Source of the DNA: an uncultured Collinsella sp.
Lineage (GTDB): Bacteria; Actinomycetota; Coriobacteriia; Coriobacteriales; Coriobacteriaceae
Assembly (NCBI GenBank): GCA_900542965.1
Contig: UQPY01000023.1
Location: forward strand, 1-32,953
Direction: 5' to 3'
DNA length: 32,953 nt
How positions within the stretch are numbered: position 1 is the first letter of the stretch; each line of letters opens with the position of its first letter. Below the pieces are notes generated by a model. The model saw nothing but the letters and a program-made list of their open reading frames with translations. It had not been told where the DNA came from and did not search any database. Positions 1 to 7,292 of the stretch are shown here, in pieces. The position numbers were made by a program, and so were the translations under genes.

Positions 1-1
1 T

Positions 2-39
2 CGCACGGAGAGCACATTAAGTGCTCTCCGGCTCGTGCG
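2..39. repeat. Hairpin at left edge
   Basis: CGGAGAGCAC, a 5-nt ATTAA loop and GTGCTCTCCG form a perfect 10-bp stem. Flanking CGCA and TGCG can extend it across a small bulge. No T-run follows, so it is not a clear terminator. It may be the end of a transcript that begins outside the window. I recognise nothing in positions 40-165. Confidence 0.5.
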
Positions 40-168
40 GAACTCGCGATCGACCAAAGCCCCCGTCGCGCCCTCTTCCTTGTGGCGTTACGGCATGCAG
101 CTCGCGAACATCGCTCTGCTCGTTCGCTTTTTGGTCTGGAGAGCCGGGTGGGCTGATAAATAGATATG

Positions 169-207
169 GCAAGGGACTCCTCCGTTGAAGAACGGGGGAG
201 CCCCTTG
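169..207. terminator. Hairpin downstream of manA, probable terminator
   Basis: CAAGGG, CTCC and CCGTT pair with AACGG, GGAG and CCCTTG around a GAAG loop, giving a long nearly perfect stem. It lies about 25 nt past the manA stop codon, the expected place for a leftward terminator. The T-rich flank is on the + side, so it could also stop rightward transcripts. Confidence 0.5.
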
Positions 208-232
208 TTGCGTTTTGGGTTGTTTCTGCGGC

Positions 233-1165
233 TTACAGATGGCTGATGATCAGCTCCATGGTGCCCTCGAGTTCAATCTTGTTCACGGTGGACGGCGCCA
301 GTAGGTGACTGCCCTTGTGGACGGAGTCGCCGCAGACGGTGCCTTCGCCGTTGATGACCGACAGGCACATGAAGGGCCAGCGCTGGTCGAGGGTCTTGCT
401 GCCGTCGACGCGCACGCGATCGACGGTGTAGCAGGAGTTAGACTCGAGCTCGGTCACGCCGTCCACTTCGGGCGCGGTCACCGTGCCGTCGGTCGGAGCC
501 TGAGCATCAAAGTCGATGCAGTCGAGGCTCTGCTCAATGTGCAGCGGGCGTAGCTTGCCGTCGGTGCCGGGGCGGTCGTAGTCGTACAGGCGATATGTCA
601 CGTCGCTCGACTGCTGCGTCTCCAAAATGAGCGTGCCGGTCTTGATGGCGTGCACGGTACCGGAATCAATCTGGAAAAAGTCGCCCTTGTGGATCGGTAG
701 TACGTTGAGCATGTCGTCCCAGCGGCCGTCCTTGATCATCTGTGCGGCCTCGGTGCGGTCTTTAGCACGCTGGCCGACGATGATCGTGGCGTCGGGCTCG
801 CAGTCTAGTACATACCAGCACTCGGTTTTGCCCAGGCTGCCGTTTTCGTGCTCGGCGGCGTACTCGTCGTTGGGGTGAATCTGGATTGAAAGGTCGTCCT
901 TGGCGTCCAGAATCTTGATGAGCAGCGGGAACTCCTTGCCTTCACAGTTGCCAAAGAGCTCGCGGTGCTCGGCCCACAGCCACGATAGGGCGTGGCCGGC
1001 ATACGGGCCCTCCGCAATCTGACAGTCGCCGTTGGGATGGGCCGAGATGGCCCAGCACTCGCCGATGGGACCCTCGGGAATGTCGTAGCCAAATACGGTT
1101 TCGAGTTGACGGCCGCCCCAGATTTTCTCGTGGAAGATCGGCGTCAGTTTAATCAAATCGGACAT
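233..1165 (-). CDS. manA: Mannose-6-phosphate isomerase, class I (short form)
   Basis: Interconverts mannose 6-phosphate and fructose 6-phosphate in the cytosol, a zinc enzyme of the cupin fold. The 310-residue protein has the length of the short ManA of Gram-positive bacteria. Zinc ligands typical of the family are visible: Gln95 and His97 in QIHPND, Glu115 in KTEC, and His172 in GTVHAI. The ETQQSSDVTYRLYDYDR stretch that follows is also family-typical. Two in-frame ATGs lie at the start. I chose the second because a GGGGG ribosome-binding stretch sits 7 nt before it and only 1 nt before the first (1171). It follows gntR on the same strand after about 75 nt, so the two may be co-transcribed. 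Confidence 0.93.
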   Translation of the reverse strand: MSDLIKLTPIFHEKIWGGRQLETVFGYDIPEGPIGECWAISAHPNGDCQIAEGPYAGHALSWLWAEHRELFGNCEGKEFPLLIKILDAKDDLSIQIHPNDEYAAEHENGSLGKTECWYVLDCEPDATIIVGQRAKDRTEAAQMIKDGRWDDMLNVLPIHKGDFFQIDSGTVHAIKTGTLILETQQSSDVTYRLYDYDRPGTDGKLRPLHIEQSLDCIDFDAQAPTDGTVTAPEVDGVTELESNSCYTVDRVRVDGSKTLDQRWPFMCLSVINGEGTVCGDSVHKGSHLLAPSTVNKIELEGTMELIISHL

Positions 1166-1239
1166 GTTCATACCCCCATTGTGCTGCGTGGGCGCCGCGT
1201 AAAACTGTTCAAAACGAGCGCCTGTATGACTACAAAAAC

Positions 1240-1959
1240 CTATGCCAATGTTACGTTGTGCAACTCAAAGCGGTCGCCAACGTTGCGCGAGACCGAATAC
1301 TCAAAGGCGGCGCCGCTGTCCAAAAAGCCAATCTGCTTGAGCTCGAGCAGGGGAGAGCCAGGTTTGGTGTCCAGGCGCTCAGCTTCTTCCTTGGTTGCTG
1401 CCACGGCGCGAATGGTACGGTGGAAGCTCGAAATTTTCAGCCCGCATTGCTCGCGGATGAAATGGTAGACCGATCCGTACAGGTCCTTCTTTTTAAGGCC
1501 CGGAATCAGCTCGAGCGGCATGTAGGTGTACTCGATAACGATGGGCTTCTCATCGGCCTGACGCACGCGCACGATGTGATAGGCAAAGTCATCCTCGGCA
1601 ATTCCCAGCTGGGCTGCGATGTCCGCTGGTGGATTAACAATCGAGAAATCGTAGACCACCGAGGTCACCTTCTCCCCGCGGTGCTCATACGAAAAACCCT
1701 GGGCACGGTCGTTTTTGCCCTGGAAAAACGCCTGGCCGGGAAGTCCCGCCGTGTCCTTAACGTAGGTACCCGATCCGCGCCGGCTGGTAATAAGACCTTC
1801 CTCGGTGATTTGCTCGATAGCTCGTTTGACGGTGATTTTGGAAACGCTATAGAGCTCACAGAACTCAACGACGGTGGGAAGCTTGTCGCCCGGTTTAAGA
1901 GCGCCATCCTCAATACTCCGACGAATATCTGCAGCTATCGCCTCGTATTTGGGAATCAT
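1240..1959 (-). CDS. GntR-family transcriptional regulator with UTRA ligand domain
   Basis: A 239-residue repressor of the HutC/UTRA type. Residues 1-70 form the winged helix-turn-helix (PKYEAIAADIRRSIEDG, then LPTVVEFCELYSVSKITVKR and the wing GLITSRRGSGTYV). Roughly residues 90-235 are the UTRA effector-binding domain, with the family ending ALLELKQIGFLDSGAAFEYS in slightly varied form. The start is set by an AAGGAGG site just upstream; the frame stays open further upstream but without such a site. It is divergent from a beta-glucosidase/PTS operon and followed by manA, so it probably senses a phosphorylated sugar. Three AAAAGTAA words in the shared upstream region are candidate operators. 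The actual ligand is not evident. Confidence 0.92.
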   Translation of the reverse strand: MIPKYEAIAADIRRSIEDGALKPGDKLPTVVEFCELYSVSKITVKRAIEQITEEGLITSRRGSGTYVKDTAGLPGQAFFQGKNDRAQGFSYEHRGEKVTSVVYDFSIVNPPADIAAQLGIAEDDFAYHIVRVRQADEKPIVIEYTYMPLELIPGLKKKDLYGSVYHFIREQCGLKISSFHRTIRAVAATKEEAERLDTKPGSPLLELKQIGFLDSGAAFEYSVSRNVGDRFELHNVTLA

Positions 1960-1989
1960 GGAACCTCCTTTCCGACATATATGAATACA

Positions 1990-2077
1990 AAAAGTAAGTA
2001 TAACCCTCAACAGGGCATCCATATTACTTTTATCTAAGAAGTTCGAGAAAGAAAAAAGAAAAAGACGCTTTACTTTT
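1990..2077. promoter_or_regulatory. Candidate GntR operators (three AAAAGTAA words)
   Basis: AAAAGTAA occurs on the + strand at 1990-1997 and as its complement TTACTTTT at 2024-2031 and 2070-2077. The first copy overlaps a possible gntR -10 (TATACT on the minus strand, 2002-1997). The third overlaps the -35 of the bgl promoter. This fits repression of the operon together with autorepression. It is inferred from position and repetition only. Confidence 0.5.
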
Positions 2078-2096
2078 AAAATTAGAGCGCTATAGT
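2069..2096 (+). promoter_or_regulatory. Promoter of the bgl-PTS operon
   Basis: TTTACT (2069-2074), a 16-bp spacer and TATAGT (2091-2096) form a sigma-70-like promoter in an AT-rich stretch. The -35 overlaps a candidate operator word. The transcript would have a leader of about 160 nt containing a long hairpin. Confidence 0.5.
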
Positions 2097-2135
2097 TTAA
2101 GCAACGAACGGAATCCTTCCGCACAACAGGATCGA

Positions 2136-2233
2136 CCGTTTGGGGACGGTTTTGTTTTGGCGGGTTGGATATCGGTATGGCCGGTGCGCGCCCGCGCCGG
2201 ATAACCTGCCAAAGCAAACCCGTCTCCAACCGG
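2136..2233. repeat. Long imperfect inverted repeat in the bgl leader
   Basis: Two 31-nt arms (2136-2166 and 2203-2233) pair at 26 Watson-Crick and 3 G-U positions. The right arm begins AACCTGCCAAAGCAAACC, nearly the same as a sequence at 6081-6098 before the glucokinase gene, so this belongs to a dispersed family. An inner GC-rich hairpin fills the centre. Confidence 0.7.
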
Positions 2234-2263
2234 AAGCTCTAGAACACGAAAGCGAGGACTTTG

Positions 2264-3664
2264 ATGGCACAGTATCAGCTGCCCAACGACTTCTTCTTTG
2301 GCGCTGCTATGTCCGGCCCGCAGACTGAGGGTCAGTGGAACCAGGGCGGCAAGCTCGAGAACCTGTGGGACACCTGGTCCATCCAGGATCTGGGTTCGTT
2401 CTACAACCGCGTTGGCTCTTACGCCGGCAATGACTTTATGGCCAAGTACCAGGAAGACCTTCGCATTTTGAAGGACTTGGGTCTGGATACCTATCGCACT
2501 TCCATCCAGTGGAGCCGTCTGCTCGATGCCGACGGCAACCTCAACGAGGAAGGTGCCGCGTGGTATCACGAGTTGTTCCGCGCCTCTCGCGAAGCCGGCT
2601 TGGAGCCGTTTGTCAACTTGTACCACTTTGACATGCCCACCTACCTCTTTAACCGTGGCGGCTGGGAGAGCCGTGAGGTTGTCGAGGCTTACGCACATTA
2701 CGCCGACGTCGCCTTCCACGAGTTTGGCCAGGAGATTAAGTACTGGTTCACCTTTAACGAGCCCATCGTCGAGCCCGAGCAGCGCTATCAGGAGGGCGTG
2801 TGGTTCCCGCAGCTCCACGACTTCAACCGCGCCCGCACCGTGCAGTATCACATTTCGCTGGCGCACGCGCTGGCTGTTGCCAACTATCGCAAGGCCTATG
2901 ACGAGGGCGCTATTCGCGCCGATGCCAAGATCGGCATGATCAACTGCTTTACCCCGGTCTACACCAAGGAGAACCCCAGCGAGGCGGACCTCGAGGCCGT
3001 GCGCATGACCAGCGGCATCAACAACCGCTGGTGGCTCGACCTCATCACCAAGGGCGAGCTTCCTGCCGACGTGCTCGACAGCCTGGCCGAGGGCGGCGTT
3101 AAGCTCCCGTTCCGCGCCGGCGACCAAGAGATCCTCAAGCAGGGTGTTGTCGACTGGCTCGGCTGCAACTACTACCACCCCACGCGTGTTCAGGCGCCGG
3201 CGAGCAAGGTCGACCAGTACGGCCTGCCGCACTTTGCCGACGAGTACGTATGGCCCGACGCCGTTATGAACGAGAGCCGCGGCTGGGAGATCTACCCGCA
3301 GGGCCTCTACGACTTTGGCATGGACTGCGCTAAGAACTACCCCGATCTTGAGTGGTTCGTTTCCGAGAACGGCATCGGCATCATGGACGAATACAAGAAC
3401 CGTGACGCCGAAGGAACCATCCAGGATGACTACCGCGTCGACTTTGTACGTCAGCACCTGGAGTGGGTGGCCAAGGCCATCGACGAGGGCGCCAAGTGCC
3501 GGGGCTATCACTACTGGGCCGTCATCGATAACTGGTCTTGGGCCAATGCCTTTAAGAATCGTTACGGCTTTGTCGAGGTCGATCTCATGGACGGCTACAA
3601 GCGCCGCCTTAAGAAGTCGGCGGCCTGGCTCAAACAGGTCGCCACGACCCACGTGGTTGATTAG
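2264..3664 (+). CDS. 6-phospho-beta-glucosidase, glycoside hydrolase family 1
   Basis: Hydrolyses phosphorylated beta-glucosides delivered by the adjacent PTS. The 466-residue protein is full length for GH1. The acid/base is Glu166 in TFNEP and the nucleophile is Glu368 in VSENG. Ser425 in NWSWANAF takes the place where plain beta-glucosidases have Glu, a mark of 6-phospho enzymes. Tyr434 is also kept, but the usual Lys two residues before it is Asn432. The start is ATG at 2264 behind GCGAGGA; a TTG just before it is in frame. It is the first gene of the operon. Phospho-beta-galactosidase activity is a less likely alternative. Confidence 0.93.
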   Translation: MAQYQLPNDFFFGAAMSGPQTEGQWNQGGKLENLWDTWSIQDLGSFYNRVGSYAGNDFMAKYQEDLRILKDLGLDTYRTSIQWSRLLDADGNLNEEGAAWYHELFRASREAGLEPFVNLYHFDMPTYLFNRGGWESREVVEAYAHYADVAFHEFGQEIKYWFTFNEPIVEPEQRYQEGVWFPQLHDFNRARTVQYHISLAHALAVANYRKAYDEGAIRADAKIGMINCFTPVYTKENPSEADLEAVRMTSGINNRWWLDLITKGELPADVLDSLAEGGVKLPFRAGDQEILKQGVVDWLGCNYYHPTRVQAPASKVDQYGLPHFADEYVWPDAVMNESRGWEIYPQGLYDFGMDCAKNYPDLEWFVSENGIGIMDEYKNRDAEGTIQDDYRVDFVRQHLEWVAKAIDEGAKCRGYHYWAVIDNWSWANAFKNRYGFVEVDLMDGYKRRLKKSAAWLKQVATTHVVD

Positions 3665-3784
3665 CGACCGGGCGAACGCCCAGACCGCGCGCCGCCGCGC
3701 GCAACACATGGCACATCTGGTGGCAGAGGGCGACAGACCACCGTGCGCATAGGAAAAGGCCGGATTTGAAAGTTAGGAGCAATC

Positions 3785-5137
3785 ATGGCCAGTGACAACG
3801 GAAAGAGCTTCCTCGACAAATTTGCCGAGGTCTCTGCGAAGGTGGGAAACCAGGTTCATCTGCGTTCCCTGCGCGATGCCTTCGCGACCATCACGCCGCT
3901 CTATATCCTTGCGGGTATCGCGGTTCTTATCAACAACGTCGTGTTCCCTCTGTTCCCGCTCGATGCAGCGGGCCTTGCCAACCTTCAGACCTGGGGCTCG
4001 GCAATTACGCTGGGCACCCTCAACGTCTCTGCCATCATCTTGGCTGGACTGATTGGCTACAGCCTCGCTAAGAACGAGCGCTTCGATAACCCGCTTGCCT
4101 GCGTGGTCGTTGCCATCTCCGCTTTCGTCATCATGATGCCGCAGCAGATCACCGCCACGCTTGCCGCCACGAGCCCGCTGCTCACCGACAAGATCACCTC
4201 TGCCGAGGTCACGGGCGCCCTTTCGACTGCCAACACCGGCACCAACGGCCTGTTCGCGGCTATCATCATCGCTCTGCTCTCCGTCACCCTCTTCATTAAG
4301 ATTTCCGGCGTCGAGAAGCTTAAGGTCAAGCTGGGCGAGGGTGTGCCTCCCGCGGTCTCCAACTCCTTTAACGTCATGATCCCGATGCTGCTCAACCTCT
4401 CGATCTTCGCCATTGCCGCGGCTCTGCTCGCCGTGTTTGCCGGCACCGATCTGTGCACCATCATCTCCACGTGCATTTCCAACCCGCTCAAGAGCATCAT
4501 GAACGCCGGTCCGTGGGCTGTTATCCTCATCTACACTCTTGCGAACCTGCTGTTCTGCGTCGGTATCCACCAGTCCACCATCTCTGGCGCTACCGTCGAG
4601 CCGATCCTGACCATGCTCATCGTCGACAACATGGCTACCTTTGCCGCCGGCGGCACCATCCAGCCCGATCACTACATGAACATGCAGATCGTCAACAGCT
4701 TCGCCCTCATCGGCGGCTCGGGCTGCACCCTCATGCTCCTGCTCGATACCTTCCTGTTCTCCAAGAACAAGGCTTCCAAGACCGTTGCCAAGATGGCTAT
4801 CGTTCCTGGCCTGTTTAACATCAACGAGCCGGTCATCTACGGTTACCCCGTCGTGTACAACCTGCCGCTCATGATTCCGTTCGTGCTTCTTCCCGACCTG
4901 TTCATCGGCATCACCTATGGCCTGACCTGCGCGGGCATCATCAGCCCCTGCATCGCCCAGGTGCCTTGGACCATGCCTCCCGTCATCAACGCCCTGCTTG
5001 CCACGGGCTTTGACTGGCGCGCCGGCGTGTGGCAGGCCCTCGAGCTTGTCATCGGCATGGCTGTCTACCTGCCCTTTATGAGGATCTCCGAGAAGGCCAT
5101 CGCCAAGCAGGAGGCCCTTGCCGAGCAGAGCGCCTAA
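3785..5137 (+). CDS. celB: PTS lactose/cellobiose-type transporter subunit EIIC
   Basis: Membrane channel component that carries a beta-glucoside or related disaccharide into the cell during phosphorylation. The 450 residues contain about ten hydrophobic segments. The start resembles CelB (FLDKFAEVSAKVGNQVHLRSLRDAF), and the conserved loop NINEPVIYGYPVVYN carries Glu348. TTAGGAGC precedes the ATG. It lies 120 nt after the GH1 gene, and the EIIB and EIIA genes follow as separate polypeptides, the usual layout of the Lac/Cel PTS family. Substrate is inferred from the GH1 neighbour; chitobiose or lactose cannot be excluded. Confidence 0.93.
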   Translation: MASDNGKSFLDKFAEVSAKVGNQVHLRSLRDAFATITPLYILAGIAVLINNVVFPLFPLDAAGLANLQTWGSAITLGTLNVSAIILAGLIGYSLAKNERFDNPLACVVVAISAFVIMMPQQITATLAATSPLLTDKITSAEVTGALSTANTGTNGLFAAIIIALLSVTLFIKISGVEKLKVKLGEGVPPAVSNSFNVMIPMLLNLSIFAIAAALLAVFAGTDLCTIISTCISNPLKSIMNAGPWAVILIYTLANLLFCVGIHQSTISGATVEPILTMLIVDNMATFAAGGTIQPDHYMNMQIVNSFALIGGSGCTLMLLLDTFLFSKNKASKTVAKMAIVPGLFNINEPVIYGYPVVYNLPLMIPFVLLPDLFIGITYGLTCAGIISPCIAQVPWTMPPVINALLATGFDWRAGVWQALELVIGMAVYLPFMRISEKAIAKQEALAEQSA

Positions 5138-5158
5138 ACGTTCGTCCCTTTCACCTTT

Positions 5159-5189
5159 GCGGGCACCGGTACGCGGTGCCGGTGCCCGC
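5159..5189 (+). other. Strong hairpin between EIIC and EIIB
   Basis: GCGGGCACCGG and CCGGTGCCCGC pair perfectly over 11 bp with a 9-nt loop, about 20 nt past the EIIC stop codon. The downstream tract ACCTCTCTTTT is only partly U-rich. It is likely a partial terminator or a 3' stabiliser that sets the ratio of membrane to soluble PTS subunits. Confidence 0.55.
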
Positions 5190-5287
5190 ACCTCTCTTTT
5201 GCGTAAGGGCGCAGAAAGAGGGCACAATAACCGCAAGGAATACAACCAGTCGTCGTCTGCGCGCCGCGCAGTTATAAGGAGAAAACC

Positions 5288-5590
5288 ATGAAGAAGATCA
5301 TGCTCTGCTGCAATGCCGGTATGTCCACGAGCCTGCTGGTCCAGAAGATGCAGGCCGAGGTTGCAAACCGTGGTCTGGATATCGAGGTCGAGGCTCGCCC
5401 CATGAACGAGGCCCATGATCACCTGGACGAGTGCGACATCCTGCTGCTCGGCCCGCAGATCGGCTACACCAAGGGCGACTTTGAGAAGGAGGCCGCCGGC
5501 CGTTTCCCGGTCGAGGTCATCAACATGGTCGACTATGGCCGCATGAACGCCGCCGGCATCATCGACCACTGCGTCAGCGTGATGGGCTAG
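5288..5590 (+). CDS. celA: PTS lactose/cellobiose-type subunit EIIB
   Basis: Small cytosolic phosphocarrier that takes phosphate from EIIA and passes it to the sugar at EIIC. The 100-residue length is exact for the family. The active-site loop is MLCCNAGMSTS, with Cys8 as the phosphorylated residue. The rest matches the family (DILLLGPQIGYTKGDFEKEA, then VINMVDYGRMNAAGI). AAGGAG precedes the ATG. It directly precedes EIIA with no spacer between its stop and the next possible start. Confidence 0.95.
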   Translation: MKKIMLCCNAGMSTSLLVQKMQAEVANRGLDIEVEARPMNEAHDHLDECDILLLGPQIGYTKGDFEKEAAGRFPVEVINMVDYGRMNAAGIIDHCVSVMG

Positions 5591-5599
5591 GTGCAGCGC

Positions 5600-5932
5600 A
5601 TGGAGGATATGAACGAACTGCAGATGACCTGCTTCGAGATCATCAGCTACGTCGGTACCGCCAAGAGCATGTACATCAACGCCGTGCAGAAGGCCAAGGA
5701 GGGCGATTTCGACGCCGCCGAGGAGCTCATTAAGCAGGGCGACGAGGCCTATAACGGCGGCCACGATGTTCACATGGGACTTCTTAAGAAGGAGGCCAAT
5801 GGCGAGCGCAACGGCGAGGCCCCGCTGATTCTGCTGCACGCCGAGGACCAGATGGCCGGCACCGAGACCATGCGCGTCATGGCCACGGAGCTCATTGAGG
5901 TCCACAAACAGCTACAGGCACTCAAGGCCTAG
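5600..5932 (+). CDS. celC: PTS lactose/cellobiose-type subunit EIIA
   Basis: Cytosolic, trimeric helical phosphocarrier that relays phosphate from HPr to EIIB. The 110 residues match the family. The phosphorylated histidine is His80 in LHAEDQ, with Asp83 at the place of the trimer metal ligand. The second His of the usual HAQDH is Gln here. A GTG directly after the EIIB stop (5591), ATG 5600 and ATG 5609 are all possible starts. 5600 is a compromise: the GGAGG at 5602 is too close to the third. It is the last gene of the operon, followed by a strong terminator. Confidence 0.9.
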   Translation: MEDMNELQMTCFEIISYVGTAKSMYINAVQKAKEGDFDAAEELIKQGDEAYNGGHDVHMGLLKKEANGERNGEAPLILLHAEDQMAGTETMRVMATELIEVHKQLQALKA

Positions 5933-5990
5933 CTGGCGTTTTCGCCGCGACGGATCGTGCGGTTCGCATACAATCCAGTCCCTTTTGCAG

Positions 5991-6022
5991 GCGCCGGGAG
6001 TCTCCCTCTCCCGGCGCTTTTT
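5991..6022 (+). terminator. Rho-independent terminator of the PTS operon
   Basis: GCGCCGGGAG and CTCCCGGCGC form a perfect 10-bp stem with a 7-nt loop, followed by TTTTTG. It lies about 60 nt past EIIA. Confidence 0.88.
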
Positions 6023-6080
6023 GTTTGGCGAGTTGCTGAGCGTCATTGCTCGTTGAGCGGGCGGACGTTTCCCCAGATAA

Positions 6081-6120
6081 AACCTGCCAAAACAAACCTG
6101 TCCCTTTTTGGTAGGTTTTT
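6081..6120 (+). repeat. AACCTGCC-type palindrome before glucokinase
   Basis: AACCTGCCAAAA (6081-6092) pairs with TTTTGGTAGGTT (6106-6117), with one G-U pair, and more T follows, so it could also terminate transcription. Its left part is nearly identical to the right arm of the repeat in the bgl leader. Confidence 0.6.
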
Positions 6121-6173
6121 GCCTTGGGAGCGGTACCATACAGGCAATGTTTAAACGAGAAAGGTGGGCTCCC

Positions 6174-7127
6174 ATGGAACCTAAGCAGTACTACATTGGC
6201 ATCGACGTCGGCGGCACTTCGGTTAAGGAGGGCCTGTTCGACGAGGACGGCAACCTGCTTGCCAAGGCCAGCGTGCCCACGCCTCCCATCGTTGACGCTG
6301 CGGGCTTTGCCGCGGTGACCGAGGCTATCGACCAGGTGGTCGCCAAGGCGCAGATTCCGCGCGCCTTTGTGGCAGGCATTGGCCTGGCCGTTCCGTGCCC
6401 CATTCCGGCGTCGGGCGATGCCAAGGTCAAGGCCAACATTGCCATTAACCTGCCCAAGCTGAGGATCGCCATTCAGGAGCACTGTCCCGACGCGGTCGTT
6501 AAGTACGAGAACGATGCCAACGCCGCTGCCATGGGCGAGGCCTGGCTCGGTTCTGCCAGGGGCGTGCAGAATGTGGTGATGGTCACCATCGGTACCGGCG
6601 TGGGCGGCGGCGTTATCGTCAACGGTGACGTGGTATCGGGCGTTGTGGGTGCTGGCGGCGAGATTGGCCACATGTGCCTGAACCCGGCTGAGGAGCGCAC
6701 CTGCGGCTGCGGCGGCCATGGCCACCTGGAGCAGTATTCCAGCGCCACCGGCGTGGTGAGCAACTACCTTGCCGAGTGCGAGAAAGCGGGCGTCGAGCCC
6801 ATCGAGCTCACCGGTCCCTCCGATTCCAGGGACGTGTTCCAGGCCTGCCGCGAGGGCGACAAGCTTGCGCTGGCCGCGGCCGATACCATGGCCGACTATC
6901 TCGGTCGCGCACTGGCGCTTATTGCCAACGTGGTTGATCCCGAGATGTTCCTCATCGGCGGCGGCGCCTCTGCCTCGGCCGATGTCTACCTCGACAAGGT
7001 TCGCGAGCACTTTAAGCAGTACGCGCTTTCCGCCTCGCGCGAGACGCCCATTAAGGTCGCTTCGCTCGGAAACGACGCCGGCATCATCGGTGCCGCCTAC
7101 GTAGCCCTGCGCGCCGCCGGTAAATAG
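6174..7127 (+). CDS. glk: ROK-family glucokinase
   Basis: Phosphorylates glucose with ATP, which fits glucose release by the upstream 6-phospho-beta-glucosidase. The 317 residues begin with the phosphate-binding loop GIDVGGTSVKEG. The catalytic base is Asp114 in YENDAN. The zinc site is His166 plus CGCGGHGHLE (Cys177, Cys179); the third family cysteine is His184 here. The ATG at 6174 was chosen because the family starts right before the IGIDVGGT strand and an AAGGTGG lies upstream; an ATG at 6147 is possible. It is set apart from the PTS operon by a terminator. Other ROK sugar kinases (fructose, mannose) are possible. Confidence 0.88.
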   Translation: MEPKQYYIGIDVGGTSVKEGLFDEDGNLLAKASVPTPPIVDAAGFAAVTEAIDQVVAKAQIPRAFVAGIGLAVPCPIPASGDAKVKANIAINLPKLRIAIQEHCPDAVVKYENDANAAAMGEAWLGSARGVQNVVMVTIGTGVGGGVIVNGDVVSGVVGAGGEIGHMCLNPAEERTCGCGGHGHLEQYSSATGVVSNYLAECEKAGVEPIELTGPSDSRDVFQACREGDKLALAAADTMADYLGRALALIANVVDPEMFLIGGGASASADVYLDKVREHFKQYALSASRETPIKVASLGNDAGIIGAAYVALRAAGK

Positions 7128-7128
7128 C

Positions 7129-7171
7129 TGGTGCAAGGGGGACAGGTTACTTTGCACCAATATGGTGCAAA
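7129..7171. repeat. TGGTGCAA repeat with two exclusive hairpins
   Basis: TGGTGCAA occurs at 7129-7136 and 7163-7170, with the complement TTGCACCA at 7152-7159 between them. The centre can pair left (8 bp) or right (9 bp with the flanking base) but not both. GGGACA follows each direct copy, linking it to the other GGGAC palindromes in the window. Confidence 0.6.
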
Positions 7172-7205
7172 AGGGACAACCTTGGCCCCGTGCCTGCCCC
7201 AAAAT

Positions 7206-7240
7206 ATGCCGTAGACCTTCCGTCTGCGAAGGCTCGGCAT
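7206..7240. repeat. Hairpin upstream of ppaC
   Basis: ATGCCG and CCTTC pair with GAAGG and CGGCAT around a 7-nt loop, with a small internal loop. It lies just before a possible -10 (TACCAT, 7249-7254). It may be an operator or the end of the glk transcript. Confidence 0.45.
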
Positions 7241-7292
7241 CGGCGTGCTACCATAGCTACGTCCAAGTACACATATCAAGTGGAGGATATCC

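Noticed and set aside
1..232. Possible tRNA or rRNA end at the left edge
   Set aside because: Hairpins are present, but no cloverleaf with TTCRA arm or conserved rRNA sequence was found.
2090..3709. A 539-codon minus-strand frame over the beta-glucosidase
   Set aside because: Antisense to a GH1 gene with all catalytic motifs; no family resemblance.
3773..5905. A 710-codon open frame on the minus strand over the PTS genes
   Set aside because: It is antisense to three clear PTS genes. The His/Gly/Asp-rich translation is what GC-rich third positions give in the opposite frame.
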